Positions 33,622 through 45,011 are shown, counted from the first letter of the stretch. The stretch: 64,000 nucleotides of DNA from Takakia lepidozioides (GCA_030704615.1 CM060731.1:18042001-18106000), one strand, 5' to 3'. Notes: generated from the sequence alone by a model not told the origin. A program made the numbers and translations.

Positions 33622-35467
33622 GTGGGCCGTGGCACACTTCAGGTGCTATCTATACGGCAATCTTTTCACCCTTGTCACGGATCACCAGCCACTCAAGTGG
33701 TTGATGGAGTCAGACAAGCTTACGGGGAAGCTTGCACGGTGGGCACTTATACTCCAGGAGTATGACTTTCAGGTTGTGCATCGACCGGGTTTGGTCAATC
33801 GGGATGCGGATGGATTGAGTCGCAATCCATGCATGAGCCAGGAGGATGACACTGGAGCTCGGTGGCATGGTGAGACGGACGAGGAGATGGTGCCGGGATG
33901 GCACGCATCTGCATTTTTGTGTATCTTGGCATCGGGAGGTCAGATTGGACCTACAACAGGGATGACTGTAGACGGAGTGTCTGAGGACCCTGAGGCTAGT
34001 GATGAGCTAGGTGGTGCCAGAGATATACATGAGGATTCGGCTGTGTTGGACTACCTCCGCACGAGAGACACGGCAGCCATTGTGACTGCCAGGGAGAGGG
34101 ATCGGATCCTGCAACGAGCCAAGAGGTTCAAGTGGGAGGGGATACACCTACTTCGAGTGTGGGAGGATGGTTGGGTGAGGATTGTGCCTCACCCCACACA
34201 GCGTGCACGGTTAGTGCGCCATGCCCATGAGGAGTTGGGGCATTTTGGAGTGCGACGCACTCACAGTTTACTGCAGGGGCAGTATTGGTGGCGTGGTATG
34301 CATACAGAGGTGCAACAATTCGTGGCTAGGTGCATGGTGTGTGACAGGGTGCGTGCTTCATTCCACGCCCCTACACCACAGTTGCATCCTTTACCAATCA
34401 TGGGATTGGGCTACAGGTGGAGTCTTGACTTCGCAAGACCGTTGCCACTGACTATGCGCCACCACAGATATGTGTTGGTGATGGTGGAGCACTTCTCCAA
34501 GTGGATTGAGTTGGTTCAATTGCCTGACAAGGCTAGTGAGGGGGCTGCGTATGCATTCTTGGATCGTGTGCTTAGCCGATTTGGTGCTCCAGCTGAGGTA
34601 CTCACAGACCAAGGGAGAGAGTTCTTGGGGGAGTTTCAGGCTTTGTGTGATAAAGCCTTGATAGACCACCGCACCACTTCTCGGGATCATCCTGAGGCCG
34701 ATGGCTTAGCAGAGAGAGTTGTTCAGACGGTGAAGAGGGGTTTGCGCAAGTATGGCTTGCAGAAGGGACACCTAGGAGATTGGGATCTTCAGGTTCCTTG
34801 GTTAGCCCTGGGCTACAGGTTCAGCAAACAAGCATCACTTGCCTCCTTCTCACCATATTTCCTTCTCTTTGGCCGAGAGCCGGATTTGCCTGCAGCCATT
34901 CGTAGGGACATTGCTCAAGTCCTTAACCTTGACGACCCGGACGTGTGGGTACGTGCATGTGATCAGCGTGCAGAGTTGTTCAAGAAAGTCATGCCCATGG
35001 CTTTTGAGAACCTTGCCATTGCACAGCACCGTGATACGTTGAGGTATGCCACTATACGTGGTGGAGGATATCGTCCTGGGGTTCGGAGGTTTAGCCCTGG
35101 TGACTATGTTTATTTGCAGCAGACTGCTCCTACGACTCTGGATGTTACTGCAGGGCGTGTTATCCTGAGGGTTCGAGAGGTGTTGCCCTCAGGGGTCCTG
35201 ATCTTAGAGGGTCGGGATGGCATGACTTGGAAGGACCATGTGCGTAATTGTGCGCCATGTCACCTTCCCAATGTCGATGGCAGAGTTGACCCAAACTTGG
35301 CAGTGGTACCTGCAGGTTTGAGGTGCATGCTCTGTGGGTCTGCCAAAGGGGCAGCCACCATGCTGGTGTGTGATCGATGCTCAAGGGGTTGGCATATGGG
35401 ATGCTTGACACCACCTCTTGAGAAGGTTCCTGACGGAGATTGGTTGTGTCCACACTGCTTGGGATAG
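33622..35467 (+). CDS. Element A polyprotein, 3' part: RNase H, integrase, PHD finger
   Basis: Open for 612 codons from the gap. RNase H: AHFRCYLYGNLFTLVTDHQP, then VHRPGLVNRDADGLSRNPC. Integrase: HHCC finger (HAHEELGHFGVRRTHSLLQ ... CMVCDRV), DDE core with GYRWSLDFARPL, AEVLTDQGREFLGEF and HPEADGLAERVVQTVKR; the spacing to the Glu fits D,D-35-E. A beta-rich C-terminal part follows (PGDYVYLQQTAPTTLDVTAG). The protein ends in a PHD finger: CMLC, then CDRC, WHMGC and WLCPHC, a complete C4HC3 set, closing with LG and a stop. No stop or frameshift interrupts this half. RT, RNase H start and anything upstream fall in or left of the gap. Confidence 0.92.
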
Positions 35468-35716
35468 TGGCAGTGGACATGACTGGAGGCAGCTAACAAG
35501 ACATGGGAGGCCAAGCTCATAGGAGTCAATACATGAGATCTCAAGCTCAAGTTCACAGGTTGTAAGACGGCAACTAATGATGGGGCAACTCTTGCACCCG
35601 GCCTCTTGATCTATCGAGTTTGAGTGTAGTAGGGATAGTGGTGGAGGACTTAGTGAGGCTATGGTCACTATCACATCTTGTGGCTACCTGGACTTAGAGG
35701 GACCTAAGCACCAGCT

Positions 35717-35725
35717 AGGGCGGCG
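35717..35725 (+). other. Putative polypurine tract of element A
   Basis: AGGGCGGCG directly precedes the R repeat; element B has AGGGGGGCG at the same place. It is short and slightly degenerate. Confidence 0.5.
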
Positions 35726-35903
35726 ATTGTGTGGACTAGTGACTGCCATAGTGGGCAGCATAGTGGCAGCCTAGTGACTGACTAGTTGTAGCCTAGTGGT
35801 TGGACTAGTGCTGGACTAGTGGTATACTAGTGTGTGGTGTGCACATGTGTTGTGTGGTTTTGGACAGCGATGTAGTTGTGTAGCGATATGTATGCGCACG
35901 ACA
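35726..35903 (+). repeat. R repeat of element A (B1 of a split direct repeat)
   Basis: 178 bp, ATTGTGTGGACTAGTGAC ... GCGCACGACA, rich in ACTAGT words. It is repeated with about three differences at 36222-36399. Two bases (GC) separate its CA end from the TG start of L, and together they form the palindrome GACAGCTGTC. Confidence 0.85.
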
Positions 35904-35905
35904 GC

Positions 35906-36222
35906 TGTCAAGTTATTTTACCACTAGTGTGAAACTAGCTAGGAAATAGCTAGCTTTTACATATTGACATTTGGGATTGGCCCAAGTGTCAATCCAGGGG
36001 TCAAGGCAGATTTAGGCCCTGGAGTGGTTATCTTCACGGCAAGCGCGGGAGGCTCATCTTTCTCGAGTTGAGCCTCACCGCGCCTAGCTATGGCGCCGTA
36101 GTGTGGATTCCCCATGGCGTGGGGTTCACTTGGCTTGACTTGTATTTGAGTGATGAGGTTATATATGCATGAGTTTATGCTTCAGATTTGTGAGCTCGTG
36201 CTTGTATTCTTCTTCTTTATCA
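35906..36222 (+). repeat. Right L repeat of element A (A2)
   Basis: 317 bp from TGTCAAGTTATTTTACC to TTTATCA, about 99% identical to the inverted left copy at 6799-7115. Confidence 0.9.
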
Positions 36223-36399
36223 TTGTGTGGACTAGTGACTGCCATAGTGGGTAGCATAGTGGCAGCCTAGTGACTGACTAGTTGTATCCTAGTGGTTGGA
36301 CTAGTGGTGGACTAGTGGTATACTAGTGTGTGGTGTGCACATGTGTTGTGTGGTTTTGGACAGCGATGTAGTTGTGTAGCGATATGTATGCGCACGACA
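36222..36399 (+). repeat. Terminal R' repeat of element A (B2)
   Basis: Second copy of R, ending GCGCACGACA. The next four bases, GCCC, match the complement of the bases outside the left L copy (7116-7119). This puts the true right end of element A here and not at the end of L. Confidence 0.85.
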
Positions 36400-36402
36400 G
36401 CC

Positions 36403-37387
36403 CAACAAATTGAGTGTCCTGCTTATGGAATCATAAGCATGGCCTGCTGGGGGTCATCATGGTGAACTTGCTGATGTTCTCCCTGATCCTCCACAGTGTG
36501 ATGCTTCACCAACCATTCAGGCCATTGCCCCACCAGATCCTCTTCCTGAACCACCTCATCCTCCACAGGTGCTGCAGTGTCCTAATATTCTACCTCTGGT
36601 ACCTCCGTCACAGGTGTGGGTATTACATGCACAGCAGGGATTTCCCTGGACAGACTCTGCACCTCTCGTACCACTGATTCCCTGACCAAGCCAGAGTTTT
36701 CATAGAGAAGGTCATCCTTCTCAATTTCTGCCACGACCAGCTCTGTAGTGGGAATGTCCAACCCTTCTCTTTCCAGAGCAATAGGTTCTGGTGGAACAAC
36801 ATGTACTAACTTAGGTACCTCTGAGACAACCGATTCAACTGGCTGTGATGGCTGTGGTACCGAAGTGACTTCTTCTTACCTCTCCAAAGGTCGTGCTTTT
36901 AGTAATAACAGCCCTCTGTGCTGTTTTGCCCCATCCTGCACAAGAGCTTGGGAAACATTATCTTGCGACTTTCTTGAAGCTAGTGGATCCGCCACTACAG
37001 TCATACCCCTCTTCTGTCTCTTAGACTGGTGTTGCTCTGCCAGTCCACCCTCACTATGTGAAGAACCTTGCTCCTCCATTGCAGTGGTTGCTGCCTCAAA
37101 CACTCCCATCTCCTTACGTTCTCGCGCATCAAGTATGCAAGAGTCAAGAATAATCTGAGCAATGACTGGGCCAGACACGATGATCGGAGACTTAGCAGCA
37201 GTGCCCTGTAACTTCTTCATCTCTTCCACCAGACCATTGTACATTAACTCTACCCAAGCTACATCCTCTCCTCGCAAGGCTTTCAGTATCTCCTCTGTGA
37301 ATGACCTGCTCAAATATTATTGGTTCTGTTTCATGGCAAACAGAACGTTCAGTATTTGGCCAACATCTCTTAGCCCTGGGTACTTCC
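36403..37387 (-). pseudogene. TE1 3'-ORF, middle segment
   Basis: Minus-strand coding with scattered stops: PGLRDVGQILNVLFAMKQNQ, then RSFTEEILKALRGEDVAWVE, IIVSGPVIAQIILDSCILDA, TTAMEEQGSSHSEGG, and further down EREGLDIPTTELVVAEIEKD and QSLSREIPAVHVIP. At 36403 it meets the target duplication of element A; across that site the sequence resumes at 7116 on the plus strand as the coiled-coil part. At 37387 it is bounded by the telomere-motif repeat. The Glu/Gln-rich composition matches the later part of the ORF. Function unknown. Confidence 0.5.
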
Positions 37388-37815
37388 CAATATTTTTTTT
37401 TCCATTCATACCGAGTTACTATGGTTAGTACCCTCGCAAACTCTATACCCTAAAACCTAATTTCAATGTTTGATGCTTATTTATTTATTACTTCCAATTT
37501 TGGGTACGGTCGAAGTGGTGGGGATAATATTTCATGAATTGTTCTACGTATGGGTAAAGACTCAAACTCTATAATTGTTTGTCCATTTACAGTTTTCTAA
37601 AACCCTAAACCCTAAACCAAACTCCACCGTTTGATTCACATTCCTCATAGAATTTTGGATACAATCTGTGGTTGGGATATTTCATTAACAAATTTTCATA
37701 GGTGCCAAGTCATCTGTACACTTTCCCATATTTTCTTTTCCATTCATACCAAGTACTATGTTTCAATGTACCCTAGCAAACTCTATAACCTAAAACCTAA
37801 TTCCAGCTTGGTTCA
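37387..37815. repeat. Satellite-like repeat with CCCTAAA motifs, copy 2
   Basis: Direct relative of 23150-23652, including TACCCTAAAACCTAATTTCAATG, TCGAAGTGGTGGGGATA and AAACCCTAAACCCTAAACC. Both copies abut a TE1-type minus-strand ORF, on opposite sides. Confidence 0.75.
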
Positions 37816-38460
37816 ATGACTTTATAGCTGAATCTACATGACACTCTTCCACAATATTTGGTTGTCATATGAACATCGGAATGATCCCTAAATATTTTGA
37901 AACATAATTCACATGTTTCATTGAAATCCAACCTTATTCCATTCAACGTTTTAATCCATCAATTGAAAACTTGCAATATATTGGTTCATGGTACTACTAT
38001 AAGCATGATATGGATGTTTACTTTTCATTTGTATATTATCTTCTTGAATCATCTGTTTATATCATACATCTATCAATTTATTAATAACTTCATTCAATCG
38101 ATCTTATCTTTATAATTTTCTGATGCAAAGTACGTCATTCGACTTACCATTCGATGTTACATGAATGGGATTGTGCAACTTCACAAGTTAAATGACTGAA
38201 TATTCCACGATATTATTATTAATACCTGAATTAATTTTAATTATGTTATATATTAAGTTTGGTCCGGATTTAAGCCAAAAGTCCGGAATTACTTAAAATA
38301 GGGTTATGGAATAAACCACACCATGTATTTTGCCAGCGAAATATAGGTATCAAGAATCTAGATATTCCAAGATTGTATTAAAGGAAACTGGATGACATCC
38401 TCGTTGACGAGGTGTCACTTGACGTCAAGTTGATTTGTTTCGCTAACGAAATTTTACGCG
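37816..38460. other. AT-rich stretch without a supported gene
   Basis: AT-rich, no ORF with coding character, no RNA gene recognised. Confidence 0.4.
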
Positions 38461-38469
38461 ATTGCTATG

Positions 38470-38900
38470 GTAGGTCGTAAGGCGGGGAGCGGCGGGGGGT
38501 AATGAAAGCGCAATAGGGGAGCAAGGAGACGGGGTATCGCAACAGGGGAGCGGTAACATAGGCTCACGAGGGGAGCATGGATACGGGGAAGCGCAACATG
38601 GGAGCGAATGAGGGGAACGGAGAACGCTGGGGAAGGTGGCAAGCAGGGACATAGACTCACGAGTGTGGGGAACGAAGAGCGGCGGGGGTGGGTGGGGGGG
38701 AGTGAAACAAAGGAGCTCAGACATGGGGGAGCGGAAACAGGGGAGCAAACAGGGAACGAGGGGAGCTAAATGGGGGAGCAATGAGAGAGGGGAGCGGAAG
38801 TTGGGGGGGGGGGGGGGGGTGTGGCGAATAAACATAATCTTATTATCTGGGGAAATGGGGCGGTCAGGGCAGGTCGGGGCATGGCGGGTCCTGGGGACGG
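38470..38900 (+). repeat. G-rich asymmetric tract with GGGGAGC words and poly(G)
   Basis: Many GGGGAGC/GGGGAAC words spaced 15-30 bp apart on the plus strand, ending in an uninterrupted G run of about 17 at about 38802-38818. Strong strand asymmetry and many G runs give high quadruplex potential. No protein is likely. Confidence 0.8.
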
Positions 38901-40676
38901 GGCCAAGCGCAGGCGGCAGGTAGGTTGGGGATTTGACATGAACGCTGCAGGCAGCGCGTCAGAGGTGGTAAGCCTACGGCCAACGGGACCCGCACTCTCA
39001 TAGGCGCGCATTCAACTCCCCTTCTTATGTCTACATAGTGTAATTTTTTTTTGTGCTCATGCTTCCATTTTCTGCGCTCACGTGAGTTGTACTCACACGT
39101 GTGCTTATGTTCTACCAACCCTTAGCCAACCCAGCTATAAAAGTTATCCCCGGTCAACCGATCATTTAATCTGTGGATATCAGAGGGCTTCGAGTCTTCA
39201 CAACCAGGTTTGGACAACCACGTTACACCTTGATTACAATCTTTAGAAGGTGTCAACTTTCAAATGTTTTTGTGCATTTGTGGATGGTCCATGCATTGTT
39301 TCTAGTTCATAATTTTGTGTGTGTGTTGTGAAAGCAAGCTACGGTGTCTCAAAAAAGTCCACAAGGTGGCCTCTATCACAAGAATTCCCAAGGTTTTTCA
39401 TAGTTTTGATTGAAATAATTATGGAAAAGATATAGCCACTAGATTCATCCATGCTGAAAGATATGAAAAGATCTAAACCGTCTAAAGTTGTCAGTAACAG
39501 ACACTATGGCATTATTCCTATCAATATATGAAGGAAGGTAGTTTGTTTGTTTAGTTTATTTTGTAGTTTTATTTGTTTTGTTTGTTTTGTCACGTTGAGA
39601 TGTCCCGAACCGCGGGGCCCCAGCCCTGGTGCTTGGTACCGTTGGAAAGCCCTCAACAAGGAGGGGTGCACCGCTCTGGTCTCATGATTTTTGGACCTGA
39701 GGTGTGGGAGATACGGAATTTCAAGTACTTTTGTTCGCTGGAAATTCACAAAAAATAGCAAACTGGGCTTTCTTGGACTTTCCTGGAGTAATGATTGGCC
39801 CTTCAAGTGGGATATATGGAATTTCAAGTACTTTTGGTCACTGGAAATTCGCAAAAATTAGCATAGTGGATATCTCAATATATGAAGCCTCGATAGGGAG
39901 ATTGCAAAAATAGCAAAGTGGGCTTTGGGATTGCACTTGGACTTAGATGACATTGGACACTGGATGTCGCACTTGGGCCTCCACATAGGAGAAGCACTTG
40001 GATACATAGGAGATTGCACTTGGGCTTAGATTTCAATTCTTGACATATGGGTCAATGACATATGCTACCCTAGATCTCCCAAACTACAGGGTCTCTGGAT
40101 ACATATGAGATTGCATTTGGACTTAGATGACACTGGACGCTTGGGCCAACGGCACAGGCTCCCCTAGTTTTTCCTAGTAATATATCGCATAGTGACCCTC
40201 AAGCCTCAAGCTATTGTTCATCTACATGAAATGTACATTTTAAGCAAGTCCATTGTGTTACATTGTTTCTATGCATTTATGTATTTGATAAAAAATCGGT
40301 TTTTCGAGGCTCACATTCATATATAACAATAAAAAAAAAATCATTTTTTGATGTTTCATATAGGACTTCAGTATCTTTAAGAATAGAACAATACTCGTAT
40401 GAGTCCCAACTATCATATTTGTTTTCTATAGCGAGTGCAAAAAGTCCATAACACCTTTTCATATGGACTGTGACAATGTTGTATGCAATTTTCTAAAGTC
40501 CAATACTTCGACAAATCAACTTCATTCGTGGTGAGAATTTAAAAATTAGAGCTTGTAGTAGTTGGAAGCATAAGAGTCAGTCTCATGTCATCATTGTAAT
40601 AAAAATTTGTCTCTAAGCTGATACAATTGAATCAATCTATGTCATGTAAAAAACATGTTGTGGCAGGAAAATGTAG
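38901..40676. repeat. Non-coding stretch with a ~107-bp local tandem duplication
   Basis: Around 39715-39930 the phrase GGAATTTCAAGTACTTTTG...CACTGGAAATTC.CAAAAA.TAGCA occurs twice, with part of a third copy (GCAAAAATAGCAAAGTGGGC). TGCACTTGGACTTAGATGACA-like phrases recur from 39930 to 40150. No gene is visible. Confidence 0.6.
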
Positions 40677-41756
40677 TCATTGTAGCTTGCTTTCACCTTG
40701 TGAAAATGTTGGGCGATTATTTAATTTTTTATGGGTTCCGCTGGCAGCTACGCCTCGTGTAGGCATGTCCTTGCCAAATCCAATGGTAACAACTCGCTCC
40801 TCCACCATGTTGAGCTCAATCCGCTCAGCCAGCAGAAACACATCTGCTAATGTGGGTTGGGCTGCTTGTAACAGGGTTGCATCTCGCACCCTTCTCTTGA
40901 GCTCCTTATCCAGAATTCCATACCAAAACTGGATTGCCTGAGCTTCAGTAACCCCTTGGGTCACACTTATCAAGCGTCTCATACGAGTGTACGCCTCTCG
41001 CAGGCTCTCATTGGGTTTGCGCTGGAAGTCTTGCAAACTTCGCAGCTTCTCTGTCCGTACACCTTGGTAGTTCCTCCGCAACTCCTGGAAAAACTCCACC
41101 ACCGGGTTGAATCTAGGCACATGTGTTGTAGTCGTGGCAGGAGGAGTAGTAGCACCTTTTGAACTGGTACCACCTGCAGAAGTACCAGCACTACTTGCTC
41201 CACTACTAGTGCTGGCAGTGGGAGCTATTGGTACTGATGCAGCTACTGGTCGCGTCGTGCCTCGAGTAATGGAGACGTAGTCAGGTGACCAATACATCCT
41301 CCACTCCTCAATCTCTACTTGATGTCCCCGCCTGAACTCGTGGTAATCGTCCATAGGCGGGCCTTCCAAATGCTGGAACAGTCCCTTCTACGCCATGAAT
41401 GGGGTGAATAGCTGTGGATTGCGCATCTGCTGCAAATCACACCAGCTGTCGAACTCCTGGATAAAGTCATCCAACTCGATTGTGCCCACAGCTCCAGAGT
41501 ACCTACGAGGCCCCTTGGTAGCTCCATACATCTCCTCCATGTCGTCCCACAACAATGGCGAATGAAACTGCACACCTGTTGATGAAGCCTCCGAGTCTGT
41601 GTCTGACTCTACAGTAGTTGAGGATGGCGGTGAAGGTGGTCTGAACCGAATACCTCGTCTTGTGAACCCACTCTCACTGGTACTGCTTGTAGCCTTACTC
41701 CCCTCAAAACCCTTGGGTAACTCCGTAATGACACTCACAATGTGCACCTCCTCCAC
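40677..41756 (-). pseudogene. Element B gag (Retrotrans_gag-type)
   Basis: One frame from 41756 to 40677 with a single TAG near 41388. The N-terminal half has LDDFIQEFDSWCDLQQM and LFTPFMA; after the stop KGLFQHLEGPPMDDYHEF, VVEFFQELRRNYQGVRTEKL, DFQRKPNESLREAYTRMRRL and FWYGILDKELKRRVRDATLL. This is the helical capsid-like gag fold of Ty3/gypsy elements. The frame loses similarity at about 40690. The zinc knuckle that should follow lies on the plus strand from about 49330, so gag is separated from pol by an inversion-like break. Confidence 0.85.
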
Positions 41757-42275
41757 GTGACACTATAAGGCTCTAGTACTAATCTAATAGTGACACGGGT
41801 GGGCACCTGTTGCAGTCTAAGGGTCATATCCCAATGGCTCAGGGCACCTGCACCTGCATCCACCGCAAGAACTCCTATGGTTGGCTGGTCATCAACCCAG
41901 CCTCACCATAGAAGAAACACTGGTGGTCTTGCTGGTCATCACTCCAGCCTCACCACCGACAGCATACTCTAGGATTGACCGGTGATCAAATCCGGCCTAA
42001 TCCCTATGAAAGCAAGCGCCCACACAAAACCAACATGGCGCACAGTCAAGCATGCAGGTGTTGGGGGGGATCCAAACACAAGAAATCAGAATATCAACAC
42101 CCCCACACCAAAATCCAGCTGCAATGCTGATCCTGCAGAATATCCCAGCCCAAAACCCCGGACTGACTGGCCTCCACCAAGAGAGGCTTTGGCAACTACG
42201 AGTACAAGGTAATGAAAATAGTACAGAGATGGAGGGGAAGAATAGAAGCCCGCCCAAGCAAGATCTAATCCTGAT

Positions 42276-43025
42276 CTATGCTATCAACTTCCAGACTTCT
42301 CTCAAAGTGCCTCGCTCTGCATGATGGTAAGGTGTAGGAGGTATATCTATGTCCAGAAACCTGCCACTAACCTTGTCCCAAGCTACAGTAGCTCGCTCTA
42401 ACCAACCCTCCTCCTCTTTCTGCCAGGTAGAGACAAAACAATACTCCCCTATCTCCCGCTCACTGAACACTAAGGAAAACAAAGGTAGGGTCTGATAGTC
42501 TCTCAACTCGAAAGCTTTGAGACGGTTGCGGGTGTCCTCATTGCAAATGACTGCATCTCCTTCACGCACAACAAACGTGTCATTGCTAATGAACCCTCGC
42601 TTGTGGTTGCCCTGTGCAGAGCGTATCCGGCTGCAACCATGTCTGATTGCACAAACTTGTGTAGCTCCTGCTCCTCTGCTCCAGTACACCACAGCCTTGT
42701 GGCTGAACACCTTGGTCCCCGGGGTTGTCTTTGGCTGTGTTCCAAGCCTAGCTTTCACCCACTTTGGTATTTCACCTACAGCTGCAGAACTGCTGGCTCC
42801 AACAGAGTTCTGACTGTCCAAGGCGATATTGAGGCCCTCAATGCCAACTACAGCAGTCTGTTGTCTACTGCTAATGCCTGACTCCCAGTATGCAATCAAC
42901 TCGTCCAATTGTTCTCCACTCAAATCAGTCTGAGTTCCTTGGGAAACATAAATCCTGTCCCCTTGTGTGCACAGGCTAAGAGAAGAGACATGCCCTTCAA
43001 TTACGTCCTCATTTCCCCCAGCCAT
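42276..43025 (-). CDS. ORF upstream of gag in element B
   Basis: 249 aa starting MAGGNEDVIEGHVSSLSLC, with a Ser-rich middle (SQNSVGASSSAAVGEIPKW), then YCFVSTWQKEEEGWLERATV and FLDIDIPPTPYHHAERG. It lies on the same strand and upstream of gag, downstream of the L repeat and PBS. It may be the start of the gag polyprotein, joined by splicing or frameshift over the non-coding 41760-42270. No domain recognised. Confidence 0.5.
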   Translation of the reverse strand: MAGGNEDVIEGHVSSLSLCTQGDRIYVSQGTQTDLSGEQLDELIAYWESGISSRQQTAVVGIEGLNIALDSQNSVGASSSAAVGEIPKWVKARLGTQPKTTPGTKVFSHKAVVYWSRGAGATQVCAIRHGCSRIRSAQGNHKRGFISNDTFVVREGDAVICNEDTRNRLKAFELRDYQTLPLFSLVFSEREIGEYCFVSTWQKEEEGWLERATVAWDKVSGRFLDIDIPPTPYHHAERGTLREVWKLIA

Positions 43026-43615
43026 ACAAGGAGTACATCCACAGATTTGTCTCTCATATAGACCAGCACAGGTTCTAGAAACAGAATTGTGGATCTTTCA
43101 TGGCACACTCACACTCTAAAAATTCCATAGATTTTTAGCAGAGTCCTAAAAACAAAAACCAGGTCTAGATTGGTAGATTTCCCCTTTCTGCAGCTATCCC
43201 CACAAAAACTGAGTCAAACAGAGTTCATTTGACAAAGTTATGACCAATTAGGCTCTAAATCATTTAAATTAGATAAAAAACAAAAGTTTTTTTTTTATTT
43301 TTTTTTATTTTTTTAACACCAAAACGTTCTCGCCATTAAAAATTGTTCCCAGGTTACCTACGGGTTCCCGAGGCCGTTCCCCTCCAGGTCTATGCAAAAT
43401 CAAGCTGGTGTCGAACAACGCTCAAGTACTGGGGCTGTTAGGTCCTTCTGATCCTCACTGCGATCATGTGTCTTCAGTGCTACTTGCTTCTTCTTGCGTG
43501 CTCGCTGCCATGGACGCCCTGCATCATCTCCTCACTATGCCGCACAACGCCATTCCAATGGCTGGGGATGCTTATACATGCGGTATGAGGTCTTTCCCAC
43601 ATGTATTGATGTCTG
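43026..43615. other. Leader-like non-coding stretch
   Basis: No convincing ORF. A T-rich and A-rich run near 43280-43315 stands out. On the minus strand this is the leader upstream of the gag-region ORF. Confidence 0.4.
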
Positions 43616-44062
43616 TTGGGATTTAATATTCTGAAAGAGGTACTCAGGATTGAAGACCCAAAGTGCTTCTATCTCGCCTCACCAACAGCCGACTCTACTG
43701 CCTCCTTGCCTCTTTGCCGCTTGCCTGTGAAGCTGCACAGCGCGAGGATCGCTGCTGCGCGGGGATCCACCATATCGCTCATCGCCAACGAAGATTTCCA
43801 GCACATTTTGCGAGTGCTCAACACAAATGTAGATGGACGGCAGAAGATCATGTTCGCTTTGACCTCCATCAAGGGAGTGGGGCGCCGTTTCGCTAACCTG
43901 GTCTGCAAGAAGGCGGACGTCGACACCAGCAAGAGAGCTGGTGAGCTGTCGGGTGCGGAGCTGGAGAACTTGATGGTGATTGTCGCGAATCCCCGGCAGT
44001 TCAAGATACCTGACTGGTTCTTGAACAGGAAGAAGGATCACAAGGACGGACGTTATTCGCAG
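43616..44062 (+). pseudogene. RPS18: uS13 (40S ribosomal protein S18) 5' gene fragment inside element B leader
   Basis: From 43772 the frame gives [55 protein letters not shown] and [20 protein letters not shown], the first ~95 of ~152 residues of uS13, which binds the head of the 40S subunit. Coding breaks off exactly at CAG/GTCAAAC (44062/44063), a plausible exon end. The remaining C-terminal exons (R-G-L-R-H...TTGRRG) are not seen downstream. The codon expected to be the start (ACCATATCG, 43772-43774) is ATA instead of ATG. The in-frame upstream extension looks like 5' untranslated sequence. It lies between L and gag of element B, in opposite orientation, so it is likely a captured or inserted fragment. 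Confidence 0.85.
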
Positions 44063-45011
44063 GTCAAACTTTCTTCCAGACTGATCCAGGTCCTGTCAGT
44101 CCAAGTAAGTAACCTCTTCTAGAGGAGAACTAAAAGAGATTACGGGGAGGTAGGTTATATATGCACACAACTGGAGCTGGAACACCTGCCCTCCTGATCC
44201 ACCCCCACCATAACCTCGATAGGCAGAAGTAGCAGGGTACGGGTTTCCAATTAAGCCGTAATTCAGCTTCGAAGATGTTCAACTAGTGAAACACACAGCA
44301 GCTAAGAAAGATGCAACTGATGAAAGCCCTGCCATTCCTCACACCTCCACGCTCCCGGCATGCCCACCAAATGAAGACCTAGAAACAATATCGATCACCC
44401 GGCAACGTAACCCTGCAGCTTAAGCGACTGTCGACCATATAACGGCTAGCCAGTCAACGCAACGAGCTCCGCCCTGCTCTGATCTGCCAAAGAATCTTCA
44501 CCTATTCATCCTTTGCACTCCCAGGGTAAGACGAGACGAGCTAGTCCGTGGCCTGGGCTCCCTCCGCTTCAGGATTGTTGATCAAATGCAGCACCTTGGT
44601 TGTTGACCGGTCATATTCCCCGTGTCCTAGCTTGGACTCCAAGACTGCAAGAGTGCAGGTATCAGCGTTCACAGCTTGCCAGCGCTGCTCCATGCTGCAC
44701 GGTAGAGCTTCTCTATAAGCTTACTGGGGAGACAATCATCCAGCTTCAAGGATCACGCATAGGTGCCAACTAGCATTTGCTGCTGCATTTTTAAGTCTCT
44801 CCTCGTGTACTCCAAAGCCTCTGGTGACTTGGTAGCTTTAGCGACTGCAATAACAGTGGCGGCTCCGGCATCGTCATCCTCCAGGCGTTTCAGGGCACGC
44901 TGAATCTTGTGATCACATTCAATGATATGCTTCTCAAACTAAGCACTACTCACACACAGGTAATCTTGCAAGTGCTAACCCTCAACTCCTACCTTGTACT
45001 CACAGGTAAGA
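44063..45011. other. Non-coding leader of element B, no gene
   Basis: No ORF of coding character. On the minus strand this is the region directly 3' of the putative PBS. Confidence 0.45.

Noticed and set aside
33042-33765. ORFs spanning the N run
   Set aside because: They are artefacts of translating unknown bases.
35906-36222. L as a complete, ordinary LTR
   Set aside because: It is followed by a second copy of R, and the matching target duplication lies after R', so L alone does not end the element on the right.
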